From the NCBI GenBank assembly GCA_002118135.1, contig BDIU01000436.1, positions 1 to 64,000 of the forward strand: a stretch of DNA of 64,000 bases. Direction: 5' to 3'. The stretch comes from Trebouxia sp. TZW2008. Its lineage: Eukaryota > Chlorophyta > Trebouxiophyceae > Trebouxiales > Trebouxiaceae. How positions within the stretch are numbered: position 1 is the stretch's first letter; every line of letters starts with the position of its first letter. A model generated the notes under the pieces. It made no database searches. It had not been told where the DNA came from and worked only from the letters and a program-made list of their open reading frames with translations. This document shows, piece by piece, positions 42,396 through 53,957 of the stretch. Both the position numbers and the translations under genes were made by a program.

Positions 42396-43721
42396 ATGGT
42401 TCGTTTTGCAAGAGTAGAAGAATTAGCAGCTTTCCTGGGCGAGCTTAACCAAGACTATGCTGAGCATGCAGCTGCATTGTGGCAGAAGCAAGTCAGGACT
42501 TTACAGCAGCTTGCAAACTTCAGTGAGCCACACTATCTGGCTTGTGGCGTGCCAGAGGGACACATTGATGACATCAAAGCAAGCGCTGGTGACACAGATG
42601 AGCAAGTGGCCCACAGCATTTTGCAGCATGATTGTATGAGAACGCTGAGCTCTGCAACATACAGCAAATGTAGTTACTTTGGCAGCAACAACACCATGTG
42701 TAAGCATTTCGTATCAGGACTCCACAGCAGCTTGCAAATGTGTGCTTATTCAGCTCAGCCTCATTGACTTATACGAAGATCACGGACGTTGACCTTGCTA
42801 TGGCACCATCTTGCCAGCATCTTACATCATTGTGCTTCTGCTAAGCACTGTTGCACCTACCTCCGGTGGTATAAGGTTTTAGGCTGTGAATGTTCCTCCT
42901 AGTGGCCATCTTTTGCTATACATTGTTGTAGTGAACAAGATTCTGACGTCGCAACAGACAAGTTGGAGGCACAGGCAACCCATGTCTTCTGCGATGTCCT
43001 TCATGCATTCCCCTTGGGAAGCTGTGTTTGCAAGCCCTTTTCAGGTGAATGCTTAGTGTTCAGCATAGCAAACTGCAATACACTGTGTCATGCAGGTGCC
43101 TCTACTGAAGTCCTGCTGGCTTTGAATGAGATCAAGAGTTTGTTACAAGTTCACAGTGCGCTACAGCTGGACAGATTTATGTACACTGAGGGGAAGCTGA
43201 CGCACAAAACTGATCCTGGGGCACAACTTTTCAGCAGGAGTGTCAAATCCGACTATGGAGCTTTGCAAGGTAGCAAGTGTTGGTGTCTGCTCACCAATGC
43301 TGTCCTGCCATCCTCTACGGTCATTGGCTTCCACTTGTTCAAGTGGGAATGGTCTGAGTATGTTCACTTGCTTGGATTTGATAACAACAATGCTGTCAAG
43401 AATGGATTGCCTCTGTGGAAGCCTATAGAGTGGGCATTTGACACCTCACGGTTGTGCTTTACATTTGACAAAAACTCTGACAAGTTTATTGCCAAGATCA
43501 CAGACCCAAGCATTTTGATGAAGAAGCTGGTTGACATTGGTCGGGATATGATGGGAACAGATTGGAGGAGCCCACCCTGCGAACTACAAAACCTTACTTT
43601 CCAAGATATTGACAAATGTACATTGGAGTTTGACCCTGGAAGGCCTCTCCACCCGTACAAGAGAGTCCTCAATTTCCAGGCAAGGCAAGCTAGAACATAT
43701 GCAATCCGACACGGGTGGTAG
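42396..43721 (+). CDS. SAM-like domain plus HNH-like nuclease protein (2 exons, 272 aa)
   Basis: Exons 42396-42588 and 43096-43721 join in phase 1 (273 codons). Residues about 5-62 (RVEELAAFLGELNQDYAEHA, then LACGVPEGHIDDI) follow the SAM-domain plan, ending in the usual G-x-x-x-GH turn. The second exon encodes CLLTNAVLPSSTVIGFHLFK, then NNAVKNGLPLWKPIEWAFD and a beta-strand. This matches the layout of HNH_2-type endonuclease domains (Cys-Leu-Thr, a His in the middle, Asn-Gly-Leu-x-Leu, and FD). The last His expected before the FD is Glu here (PIEWAFD), so catalytic competence is doubtful. The C-terminal 60 residues are basic/aromatic. A TGTAA lies 94 nt after the stop. Role unknown; the fold assignments are by pattern only. 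Confidence 0.6.
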
Positions 43722-45384
43722 CCAGCTTCATGGAATTTTGAAGATTATCTTACTGAGGGCATGGAGTTGTCTGAGAAGCTGAAGATTTGGTATAATTCCA
43801 TGCATTAAGGTACACGTGTAATGGCGAAGGATGGTCATCAAAGTTTGACATGCACTTCAGCTTTGTCATGTAATTTCCCGAATATGTTGTACAAGTATCA
43901 GCCGTTTTTGGCACATTTGTACAGAAATTGCTAAAGCTGTCAAAGCCATGTAATGCCACGCAACAACTGGTGCACACCAAAACAAGCGCTAGCTAGCATG
44001 AGCAAACATAGTGAGACATGAGGCTTCTCACGTTGCAGGTCATGGGTGCAGTCATTTGTGGACAGAGTCCTAAGTGTCGTGAGGTTGAGGATGCCTGGAA
44101 GATGCCTGGTCCTGTAGTCTTTAGCTGTAAGACATATCTGCGTGATACATGAAGATAATAATATACATACAATAGCAATAATACACATGTTATCAGTGCA
44201 GAGGCTGCACAGTCTAAAGGCGAAAGCAGTCAGGCGCAGGGGTCGCGCCCGAAAGTGTGCTCGGAAAGCCGGAAGGGCGATTCTGTTATGACCTTGACAC
44301 TTTTCGCTACCGTACACATAGACCGATGTAGACTTCCCGTAGACCGGCCTCTCTCTCTCGCTGTGCTGTGCGGTCCTGCGGTGGCAGGCTGCGGCCGCCT
44401 ACTTTCACTGCTTCGATAAAATGCTGCCAATCTGCTTTTGCAAGTACGTCCTTGTTGCAGTTCGGTGGGCTGAATCTTACAAAGATTTTGCCGGAGCATT
44501 GAGCAAGACAGAAAAGCTGCTTTGAATACAACACAGGTCTCGCAGAGCTCAAACATTCATGTAAGAATAGATTCTGCAAACAGCATCATGCTTTCAAGCA
44601 AAGCTTTGCTAGGGCTTCGCAAAAGCAAGCACTGTGGTTTCAGCAGACAGGCTGTTGCATTCAGCATGCACCTGTGCAGCAAGATAGACCCTTTGTACAT
44701 TACAACTTGTTTATTGCTACTCCAATCTGACAATTGCCGAACGCAACATGAAATTGGGCTGTTGCCAATGTCATATCACACCAAAGCTGTACATGCTGTT
44801 GTATGTACACAGTTGTAGTGACTTACTAGCAGCAAACCCTGCCAAATCTTCATCAACGCATGAATATCACGTGATATTGCAGGTGCACCTGCAAATGCTG
44901 TGCCAAAATGCAGTCACATCACATCAGCAAGCATTCAAGCTGCAATACTGTAAAACTGCTCTGTACTATACTTCACATGCTTTGTGAAAAACCAATGACT
45001 AAGGATACACCATCAAGGCTCCTTGCATGCTGCTGACTGTCACAGTTCGAATTTGAAACTGTGAAAGCGTTGCAGTACTTGACCATACATTGCTTGCATG
45101 GCTTCCACACTAGGTTCTGTGGTACATTCTGGAGGCAGAACTACTCTTCATGGGGTCAGAATCAACCAGAAGTTGCTGTGTTTGCAGTGTTCACCTCAAT
45201 GGCACCTGTACCAATAGCAGATTGCTCACATCCAGCAACGTCGACAGGACAGTTATGAAACTGTAATTAGCGCAGGCATGCTGCCATTATGCATCTTGCA
45301 AGCTTGGCCAGCCAGTCAGACATCTCTGTATTTGGCAATTGCACCCTTGTGATGCAAGAACTGAACACGCTGGATTTTGACATG
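43722..45384. other. No firm gene; CpG-rich patch with a possible minus-strand first exon
   Basis: The segment 44210-44480 is CG-rich. On the minus strand it offers two overlapping open frames. One begins MLRQNLCKIQPTELQQG at 44499 and is basic and Ser-rich like a transit peptide. The other contains KADWQHFIEAVKVGG. Neither could be joined to further exons. The rest (43722-44200 and 44580-45384) shows no domain or splice-consistent frame. Confidence 0.3.
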
Positions 45385-48300
45385 TCAAACTCTGCAACAG
45401 CTGCTACCAGCGTTCCAACAAATTTGCCTTAGCCAGTCATTCAGCTTGTCTGGTCGACTAATGATGCCAGGTTGACATGACACACTCTCTGCTAAGCAAA
45501 AGGCAGCTCGACATGAAGCTTTGGGCCAGCTAGGGCAGGGCAGGGCACTTACCAGCTGGGGCTGGGGCAGCAGGGGTGTTTGTGAGGAGACCGCCCTGGG
45601 CAATGGGCCAGCTGTTGGCCTTGTTGGGGCACAGGTTGGTGTCACGCACAATGTACACTGCATCTGCGGTGGTCAGCTCGTTGTCCTGGTTTCTGTGCCA
45701 TTGCCTGCAAGCAGTAGCACTGGTTAAACAGGTTGTGTTTTACAACTGGCAGCGAATGAACTGCCTCTGTGTAAAAAATGAACTGCAGCAATTTAAACTG
45801 CATCTGCGGCGGTCAGCTCGTTGTCCTGATCTCTGTGCTATTGCCTGCAAGCATCAAAATGTGTCAGTCATCATGACCGTCAAACTTGACAATCCCAGCA
45901 TGCCTCAGGTAAAGCAAACAGGAGCACTGGCACAGCACGAGCACAGATGCACCAAAATGCAGCGGTGCAAGGCTCAAGACAGCCAAGCAGCACAGCATGA
46001 AGACAAGCACCGCAACAAAGTGACGCTGCATACAGATGCATGTATCGAGCAGTAGTGCAGGGTTCATACCAGCAAATTGGCACAGCATATGGGAAAGTGC
46101 ATCAGAGGGCAAGAAACAAGGTCATATGAAATAGCACAACAAACGCAATACAGTACAGTGCTGCAGCCATACAGTGGTGAAGGGTCTTACGATTTAGCAA
46201 AACTGCAAAATGTGAAAGCATGCTCACCAGAGAGCAGTGGTTGAGTTGATGATGTCAAGAGTGCCGTGGCCGAAGCTGGGCTCCCTGTAGGCGCTCCATG
46301 ATGGCTGCTCAGCATAGCAGTAGCCGTTGGGGTTGCCTGTGCCGGTGCTGTTGCCATCACCCTGCACAACAGTCTATTCTGTCATACGAGGTCATGGGGC
46401 AATGCACAGGAGGCTTCAAAACATGCACAGACAGATGCACAAACAGGCCAGCAAGCAGGCAGGCAAGGAGGCAGATAAACTGCAGCCTTGTGGCAGACAG
46501 ACAAAGAGACAAGTGAGACAGAGCCACATGCAAGCTATGCAGAGCTGTGGCACCATCCCAAGCTGTGAAGCTGCGTATGACATGCCAGGCCATAGCAACA
46601 AGTCTCACATGCAAAAGCTGAGCAGAACACACAAGGTCTTTGTGAGAATCATCCCTATATGACATGGGTCACTCACAGCAACAGTGAGCTGACCACAAAT
46701 GCACCCGGTACACTTGTGGTAGGACCAGACACAGCCACAACCACAGCCAAGCCATGCAAGGCCAAGCCATGCAAGGCCAAGCCATGCAAAGCCCCCAAGA
46801 AGTTGCATACTGTGCGGTCATGCATGAATCAGACAAGCAAATACTTGGAAAGTGAGGGTACGGTTGTAGTAGGACCAGACCCTGTTTTGAGGTTTAGGAT
46901 TGCGCAGTACACAGGACAGGAGCAGAGACAGACACACAGACATTGCGCAAGCCATAGCCCCTAGCTATGATAAGACTGAGAATGCACCTGGAAGGTGAGG
47001 GTACGCTTGTAGTAGGACCAGACGTCCCTGACGGTGGGGTCGTTGGGCATGATGTAGCTGGGCCTCACTGACGAGTTGGCGGGTGTGGGGCACCCTCCGT
47101 TCAGGTCCTCGTACTCTGCAGGCATGCCAAACAAAACTCAGCAGGACGCGGAAGATTGTTAAATCACTGAAAAATGATCAGGGTTTGTAAGCAACATGAT
47201 CTGACTGAAGTGTTGGCGGGTGTGAGGCACACTCCCTGCAAGTCCTTGTGCTCTGCATTCACACTCAGCAAAAGTCAGCTGGTTTCGCCTGACATATTGC
47301 CCTGATGAAAGTACACTGTTCAGCATATGCCCATTGACATGCAGTAGAGCTTAGATGTACAACACCAATGAGTGAAGGCCTCCTTCACGCATCACAGAGT
47401 GAACAGAGTGCAGCTGCACAAGACCAATACCACAACTTTGAATGTGAATGCTCTGCAACAGCAGCATAGGTCAGTCTTGTTGCAAGCAATCAGGTTGAGA
47501 AGGGTTACGGCATAGTGACGCAGAATGCGCAGCAGCAGCAGCGTGCATGGCAGCAGCAGGACTTACGCAAGTCCATGTTGTTGCTAGCAATTGAAGTGGG
47601 TACATTGCATGAGATCTGTGCCAAAATGTAAAGGCCTGAATGCAGCATGCACAGCAGCAGGAGCTCAATTCCAGCTTGCAGGCCGCATTTGCATATGAAC
47701 TGAGACAAATGCATCAGACTAATGCCAACAAGTCAAGGCCTGAATGTCATAGCGTGCACTGCATCAAGAGCTTACGTAGGTCCATCTTGTTGCTGGCAAG
47801 GAAGGAAAGACCCTCAGAGTTGCCACCGTCACCAATGGTGATGTGCACGGCTCCACAGGGGTCCACATTGTAGTCAAACACTGGGTGGGTACGCTGCAGC
47901 ACACTTTGTTGTCTCAGCTTTGGAAAATTCTACCACAAGAGCAAAAGCATGCCTGTACAGCTACAGACTGAATTATTTTGTGCCCAACACACGATTGCCT
48001 GCTGCTCAGCTTACAAGCATGGATATGGTAACAAGTCAAGAGGGTACCCACATGTTGTCAGGAGTGCGCTTCCATTTCAGCTTTCAAGATGAACACGCCC
48101 ATGAAAGAACATCTTTTGCACATTATGTTAACTTGCTTGCTTCTCACCAAGCATGAACATGGTGAATGCAGATTAGTCAGGACGTGTCATGAGAAATCAT
48201 CTTGCTCTGTCGACTCAGCACTGCTCTCACCTCGTAAGCATGGACGTGACCGTAGAAGAAAAGGTCGACACCGTGCTTGTAAGTCAGCAGCTCCATGGAA

Positions 48301-51300
48301 GTACGCATCTGCTCAAACTCCTTGTAGCTGGTGTCAGTCGTGTACCTGCACCACAAAGACAACACATGAGGCACAGGCAGACATAGAATCAGCACATCAA
48401 GTTTTGCAGGCAAAGTCAGTGCCTGTGAGCTTCTGATTGGGCAGAGATATGCGAGCAGTACAATCCTCATGCATCGGCAATAAGCTGCTGCAACGAGCAA
48501 TCCTCATTACTATTTGTGGCACGCTGCTGGAACCGGGAATCAAGCATACAGAAATGGCTAAGTCATGTGTGATTGTCAAGATTGGTGCAGCTTTGTATCC
48601 TTTGTGATTTGCTTTCACAGGAAGGAGCAAAGCGCATGAAACTACAGACAAACAATGTCCACTGCTGTGCAACAGCATGATATAGCATTCTGTACATATC
48701 ATAAGCTTACCAGGGGTTGTGAATGTCAATGATGACCCATGGGGTGATGCTGCGGTTGACACCAGCCAAGTCCTCAGCCAGCCACTGCCACTGGTCACTG
48801 CCGGGGGTGTAGTCAACATAGGGGGACAGGTTGATCACATGGGCAGGGCCCACGTTGGCGCTGTGGTAGAAGTAGCTGGAGCTGCCACTGCTGTTGCTGG
48901 GCATCTGTGCAAGCAACACATTGGTTGTCAAACAAGTGCTGCGCACCCTGAAGGGTTGCACCGCAAGATTTGCAGCCTATTGAGGACTGGTGGGTGTTGT
49001 CACACCAGGCTATCTGTGTAGCAGCGCGCGTAATACATCAAAAGTATCAGGTGAAGCTCATAACATGAGCTGTGCCCACATTTTGATTTGAAAGCACGAA
49101 GCAAATGCACAACAGATGAGGCCTTACATAACAGACAGCATGCATCTGCATGCACCTAGCAGGGAAGCTCACTAGCAAGCGTGCAAAATCTGATGGTGCT
49201 GACTGAGCAGCATGCACACTGCAGCAGGCAGGTGACTTTGAAGCACCAGGCAACAGAATCAATCAACATCAAGGATATGGAAGAAGTATACCTTCCAGCG
49301 GGCCTGGACAGATCTGAAGATGGTCTCATTGCCGTCACTCTGGGCCTCAATCTCGTGGTTGCCAGTGCATCCCAACATGGGCACCTGCAATGCAACATAC
49401 AGTTCTGCTATAGTGGGTTTGACACAGCATATCAGCAAAGAATGCAGGGATGCACGTGCAATGCAGCACTTAGTGTGACCTTGCTGTAGTGGGCTTGCCT
49501 CAGTACCACAGTAGAGATCACAGCCAGTGTGCAGGAATGGTTTGGGCACCAGCCAATGCATGTGCTACATTAGCTTTGTGCCACAAGCTTGAAAATTACA
49601 GGTAATGAAGCTGGCAAGCTTGTTCGAAGCATATCTCTGTCAATGTCTTTTGCCGACACTGTCAATGCCGTTTACCAACAAACAAACAAAGAGATGGCGG
49701 GGCAAGCAGCACGTACAGCTTAATCTAGTGCATGTAAGCCCAACACCAGCCAGCAAATGTACCAATACACAAGAGAAAAACACCATAGAGCAGCTTACGT
49801 TGGAGACCAAAGGCTGGATGAATCTTTGCCATGCGTCCCAGACTGGCTGGTAGGTGCCGGAAATGCGGCCCTCAAAACCGGTGTTGGGGACTGACACAGT
49901 GCCGTTGGTGTACCAGGTGTCTGCAAGGCACACATTACAGGTCAGACAGACAGACAAGCAGCACAGAGAATGGCATTAGAGTCATGCATGAGTTTACACA
50001 GCTGAAAATAGGTATTGCTGACAAACAAAAGGTTGCAGCAATTGCATGTACGTCGAGCACAGAACAATGTACATATGAGGATCAATATGGCACCTGAAGT
50101 CTGCTCAAGACCAGAGGAAAATCAAGTTGTGTGGACGTTTCAAGGTGGAGTCAGGAGAAGGGGAGGATGCAACACCAAGAGGCAGATGCAGAACGGACCA
50201 GCATAGCAGAAGTTAGCGATGTAGAGGACAACTGTTGCAGCGATGGTGTTGGTGGCAGACTGCACAGTATGGTCCATGCAGCAGCATGTAGCAGACTCGC
50301 ATCAAATCAGCGCAGCAGATCTCAGCAGTGCAGCCTGCACAGTGTGGTGCATGCAACAGTGTGCAACAGATTCAGAGCATACCAGCATAGCAGAAGTCAG
50401 CAACGTGAAGTACCAGGTGGTGCAATGCTGATTTTGGCATCAGACTGCATAATGTGGTGCATGCAATGACATGGAGCAGTTTCATGGAGCAGGCCAAGAG
50501 CATACCGGCGTAGCAGAAGTCAGCAATGTAAAGGACAACTGGTGCGGTGGTGGTGTTGGCGGCAGACTGCACAATGTGGTTCAGGGTCACACTAGAGTTC
50601 TGGCTCAGACCCCAGTCAGCAATCAACAGGAATCTCTGAGGTGCTGTGGCACCTGCAATGCAACAGCATAAGAGTCACTTTCAATCAACTCAGCTTCAGC
50701 TGCCATCCAGCAATCTGCATTTCCTCAACCACGGCATCCTCCAAACAGCAGCTACTGCACACTTTTGTATTGCATATGAAAGTGCAGGTGCATGTGCATA
50801 TGTATCACGTTCAGCGTCTCTGTATGGGCCCATTGCAATTAATGCATACATGCACATATATTGTATGGAATTGTACTGCTGTTGTGATGTTATCAGCCTG
50901 CTGATGATTGCGTCTTCATCACTCCTGTAAGATGAAGGTGAGGAAGATGAAAATCGCAGATTTGACTTACTTGGGAAGGCCAGACTGGTGAAGTTGAAGG
51001 TGGGACTGTAGGTTGTGCCGTCTCCAACCTGGTAGTAGTATTTGGTGCTGGGGGTGAGGCCGGTCAACACCACAGTGTGAAGAATTGGAGAGGTGTAGTT
51101 CAGAGCTGTGGTGCCACCGTTTCCAGAGACGGTGGTGTTGTAGATCTGGTTGTACACCTGCAAATCAGACAAACAGGGATGAGCATTGAAGGCATTGAGG
51201 GCCAAGATTAAGACTCCCATTACTATCCATGCTTAAGAAAGCTTGCTAGTGCAAGCGTACAGGTGATGCTTTCTCAGAGCCATTTGCTGTCTTGTATCAA

Positions 51301-53040
51301 GTATGCTGTGCATACAGCACGTCACAAACTTAGGCTCTGGGACACATCAGTCACCTATATACTGGACGGGCTGTTTTGCACAGCTTGCATTACTCTCTGC
51401 ACAGCTGGCGGGGCTTAGTAGCATCATATGACAAACACCTTGCTGCAGACTAGGATACTGCCCACAACATATTCAAATGCTATGCAACGACAGCACCAGA
51501 CTTGTGACTGGGACTTTACATGTGAAGGTGAGAGGCATTGGGGCCGCAGCGCAGCTGCATCATGCTAAGCGATAACATGCTGCATTGTCCAAAACTCAGC
51601 AAGCACACCTCGGCAGAGCCAGCTATCATAGTGAAAGGTTGATGTAGAGTACCAACAATCCCAAACTTACTCTTCTACAAATAGATCAAGCCAAGCAACG
51701 TGCTGAAGTAAGCAAGACAGAGCAAATGTACCTCAGCAGATCTAGTGGCCGTGGAAATGAGGGCAATTGCAATCACATGTCAGATGATGACATGCTGCAT
51801 CAAGTCAAGCATGGTTTTAGAATGAGCAAGTCTACCTCAGCAGATCCAGTGGCCATGGAAGTGAGGGCATTTGGGGAGGTGCCGTACTTGACCATGGAAG
51901 AAACACTGGTGGGGTTGGCAGCTGTCAAGGAGCCCTGACCGCTCTGCAGGTTCACACACAGCGTCCAGCACCAGAAATGGTCTTGCACATGGTAGGAATC
52001 AAAAGCGGACCTTGGTCCTGCCACAGCAGGGCTTTGTGCTGCGTTTTGGCAGGACTATTTCATACCTGTGCCAATAGTGGCAGCCTCACAGGGTCTTGTT
52101 CCCACTGTGGGTGATGCCCATGCACACACATTGTCACACATGCAGCTTTTCTGATGCAGCCTCATGCACGGGGTCAAATTTGCAGACTGAGTGATGCCAG
52201 CTGAAGGTATGAATCAGGCAGGGCAGAACTTGTGTCGTGTACATGTCGACTGCATGAGATCTAAGGCTGAGCTGCGTGCATGAATGGGAAAGGGCAGACA
52301 TTGTAGAGCACATGCTAGTTCGACCAGATGTGTCGTATCAGACATTTGCTAAAACATCACAATATTGCAGCATGTGCAGCATGACTCCCCAGATGCATGG
52401 CTGCTGCCAGCGTATGATTTCAAGTTGCATGTAGCGTGATAGGATAGGTCCATATTGATGAAGCTTGAAAAATGGCATACCTTGGCTTGGCCAGTAGCCC
52501 ACATGACATTGATGGCACCAACTGCATTTGGCGACAAGTGCACCTGCAGAGTACATGAGGCTCTTCTGAAGGGAATTCTAGCTTGCATACTCCAGCTGAG
52601 ACAAGCAAAAGGGGTCGCTACAGCAAGATTGACAGTGCTCTCTCTCTTGGCAGCAGACAAAGCTGGGAAAGCAACGGACACAAGCACTGGTAGAGCAGAC
52701 AATGATCAAAGGGCGAGGTCACCTGAGTGGGTGTGGTGTCTGATGCTGTGAGGTTTGTGAAACTGGTGTCGTTCAAGCTCAGGAAGGACGAGTTTGATCG
52801 CATTCCTGGCTGCAGTGGGACTGTGACTGGTGCCTGTGAAGCAGCAGCGGGTGTTTGAACAGGAGAGGCAGTGACCTGGTTCCGGCATGCCGCGGCTGCA
52901 ACGAACGTAAAAGCTATAGCAGCGCCTTCTACCAGACTCACCGTGATGTCAGTACTGTACAGAGGAGTTGCTGCGTAGGCGCCATGGCTCACGACGGCCA
53001 GGGCCAGCAGCGCAAGCGCCGCGGCGCCGCGGTACACCAT
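45385..53040 (-). CDS. PAP: Purple acid phosphatase, secreted (about 14 exons, about 647 aa)
   Basis: Exons in order of transcription: 53040-52723, 52543-52481, 51943-51836, 51157-50971, 50652-50506, 49920-49799, 49384-49292, 48904-48711, 48345-48231, 47893-47776, 47115-46988, 46361-46228, 45704-45553 and, less surely, 45449-45385. Phases agree throughout. The N-terminus is a signal peptide (MVYRGAAALALLALAVVSHG). A fibronectin-like domain follows (VHLSPNAVGAINVMW). All five metal-ligand blocks of the dinuclear metallophosphoesterase are present: ADWG, ADFCYAD (GDxxY-type), GNHE, the His of IIDIHNPW, and GHVHAYE; the C-terminal WHRNQ is also typical. The first two blocks have Ala instead of Gly but keep the Asp and Tyr ligands. 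The enzyme hydrolyses phosphate monoesters, usually outside the cell or in the vacuole. Exon 1 might contain a very short intron near 52940. Introns hold many half-exon relics. Confidence 0.88.
45795..45856 (-). repeat. Half-exon relic of phosphatase exon 13 (acceptor plus 5-prime part)
   Basis: On the minus strand, GCTTGCAGGCAATAGCACAG with the bases after it repeats the acceptor and the first about 55 bp of working exon 13 (45704-45553), through the DNELTTADAV codons. It lies about 145 bp upstream and lacks the 3-prime half. Confidence 0.85.
46695..46895 (-). repeat. Two half-exon relics of phosphatase exon 11 (3-prime part)
   Basis: At about 46892-46852 and 46737-46702 the minus strand repeats the end of working exon 11 (47115-46988) that encodes WSYYKRTLTF, as GTCTGGTCCTACTACAACCG and GTCTGGTCCTACCACAAGTG. 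Both are downstream of the working exon and lack its start. Confidence 0.75.
46741..46795. repeat. 15-bp minisatellite
   Basis: The unit GCCAAGCCATGCAAG is repeated just over three times in near-perfect tandem. It lies in an intron of the phosphatase gene. Frames across it give AKPCK or WLGLA repeats, which are artefacts of the period. Confidence 0.9.
47175..47258 (-). repeat. Half-exon relic of phosphatase exon 11 (acceptor plus 5-prime part)
   Basis: Upstream of working exon 11 the minus strand repeats its start: about 47256-47190 resembles codons for EYEDLNGGCPTPANSSV as EHKDLQGVCLTPANTSV, with one base change in the acceptor. It has no 3-prime half. Confidence 0.8.
47565..47612 (-). repeat. 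Half-exon relic of phosphatase exon 10 (3-prime end plus donor)
   Basis: Minus-strand GCTAGCAACAACATGGACTT followed by GCGTAAG copies the end of working exon 10 (LASNKMDL, donor GTAAGC) about 200 bp downstream. The exon start is absent. Confidence 0.8.
50195..50470 (-). repeat. Three half-exon relics of phosphatase exon 5 (3-prime half plus donor)
   Basis: The working exon 5 (50652-50506) ends with codons for VVLYIADFCYAG and a GTATG donor. Downstream copies at about 50460-50382, 50350-50300 (short) and 50280-50195 reproduce this half. They include HVADFCYAG with a GTATG donor in the first and TTCTGCTATGCTGGTC in the last. None carries the exon 5-prime half encoding FLLIADWG. Confidence 0.88.
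51725..51790 (-). repeat. Half-exon relic of phosphatase exon 3 (3-prime end plus donor)
   Basis: About 51770-51729 on the minus strand repeats the end of working exon 3 (51943-51836), with codons for LTSMATGSAE seen as LISTATRSAE and the GAG|GTA donor. It lies about 107 bp downstream and lacks the exon start. Confidence 0.8.
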
Positions 53041-53957
53041 CTGCACATGCACAGTCAGTCTTTTTTGCATGTTTATTGGCGCCTTCAATGCCTGTTACAC
53101 GCCCCTTCGCTACGCAAAGCAGATTGCAGAGCCATCAAGGCGGCTGCGCAAGTCTATCGCAACCCAAACCACCAGACGACTAGACTGATCGCTAGACTGA
53201 TCAGATGAGCTGTTGTAGAGAGATTTACGTGTTCCCGCACTGCTGGCGAGCAAGTAAACAATAACAGAAATAAAGATGCAACACATGCAAGCTCGCGAAG
53301 CCGTCGGCCGAAACTATCGCGCATCGAGGTCAAAGGAGTTTCCCAGAGCTAATTTTGGACTAGTAGCTTACCTTTATGTCTTGCTTGTTTTGCGCGCTCG
53401 TTTGTGGAGCGCCTCGCAAACGTCGGCCGACAAGATTGGTCTTGCGATTTGACGAAGGTAAAGCTGTTCGCTCTTCCGGTGCGCTGGTCTATCCGGTTCA
53501 ACAACGGACCGTTTGTAATCGCCAAGGAATATGCTTCTCCTGCAATGTCAGGCCAGCTTTGCTGACTAAATCCGCCAAACCCATACCATGAACACGTAAT
53601 CGAAACGTGCAAAACTAAGCGTTTTGAGACTCAAATGAAGCATTTGTGGGCATCAGCTACAAGGTCTGCGGCTTGATGCGAATCAAGCTTGGCACGCTTG
53701 CAGGTTGATGCCTGAACAGGGCATAAAGCCATCGATCATTCGCCAAATTTGGCATTACCATGCATAGATCAACAGAAAGCAAGCCTAACGGTTGCATCAT
53801 GGATGTACATGCCTGCATAGCCTGTGGAGGTTGCAATTGCAATTGCAACTGCTGGCCAATTGTTGCACAATCAATACTTGCAGCTGCGTTGATGCTGATG
53901 CACAGCATCTTTTGTGAGTCAAGCCCTAGAGGTACTATCCGCGCACAAAGCCATAGC
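53041..53957. promoter_or_regulatory. Promoter region of the phosphatase gene and intergenic sequence
   Basis: From about 52960 to 53480 CG dinucleotides are dense (GCGCAAGCGCCGCGG, GCCGTCGGCCGAAAC), marking the phosphatase 5-prime end. A 71-codon plus-strand frame at 53376-53591 has no domain. About 53640-53957 holds nothing recognised; it is the 3-prime flank of the kinase gene. Confidence 0.4.

Noticed and set aside
44230..44579. Minus-strand transit-peptide-like frame as a gene
   Set aside because: Composition is suggestive but no downstream exon could be joined; kept only as a note in the gap entry.
46605..46964. AKPCK and WLGLA tandem peptide repeats
   Set aside because: They are translations of a 15-bp intronic minisatellite, not a protein.
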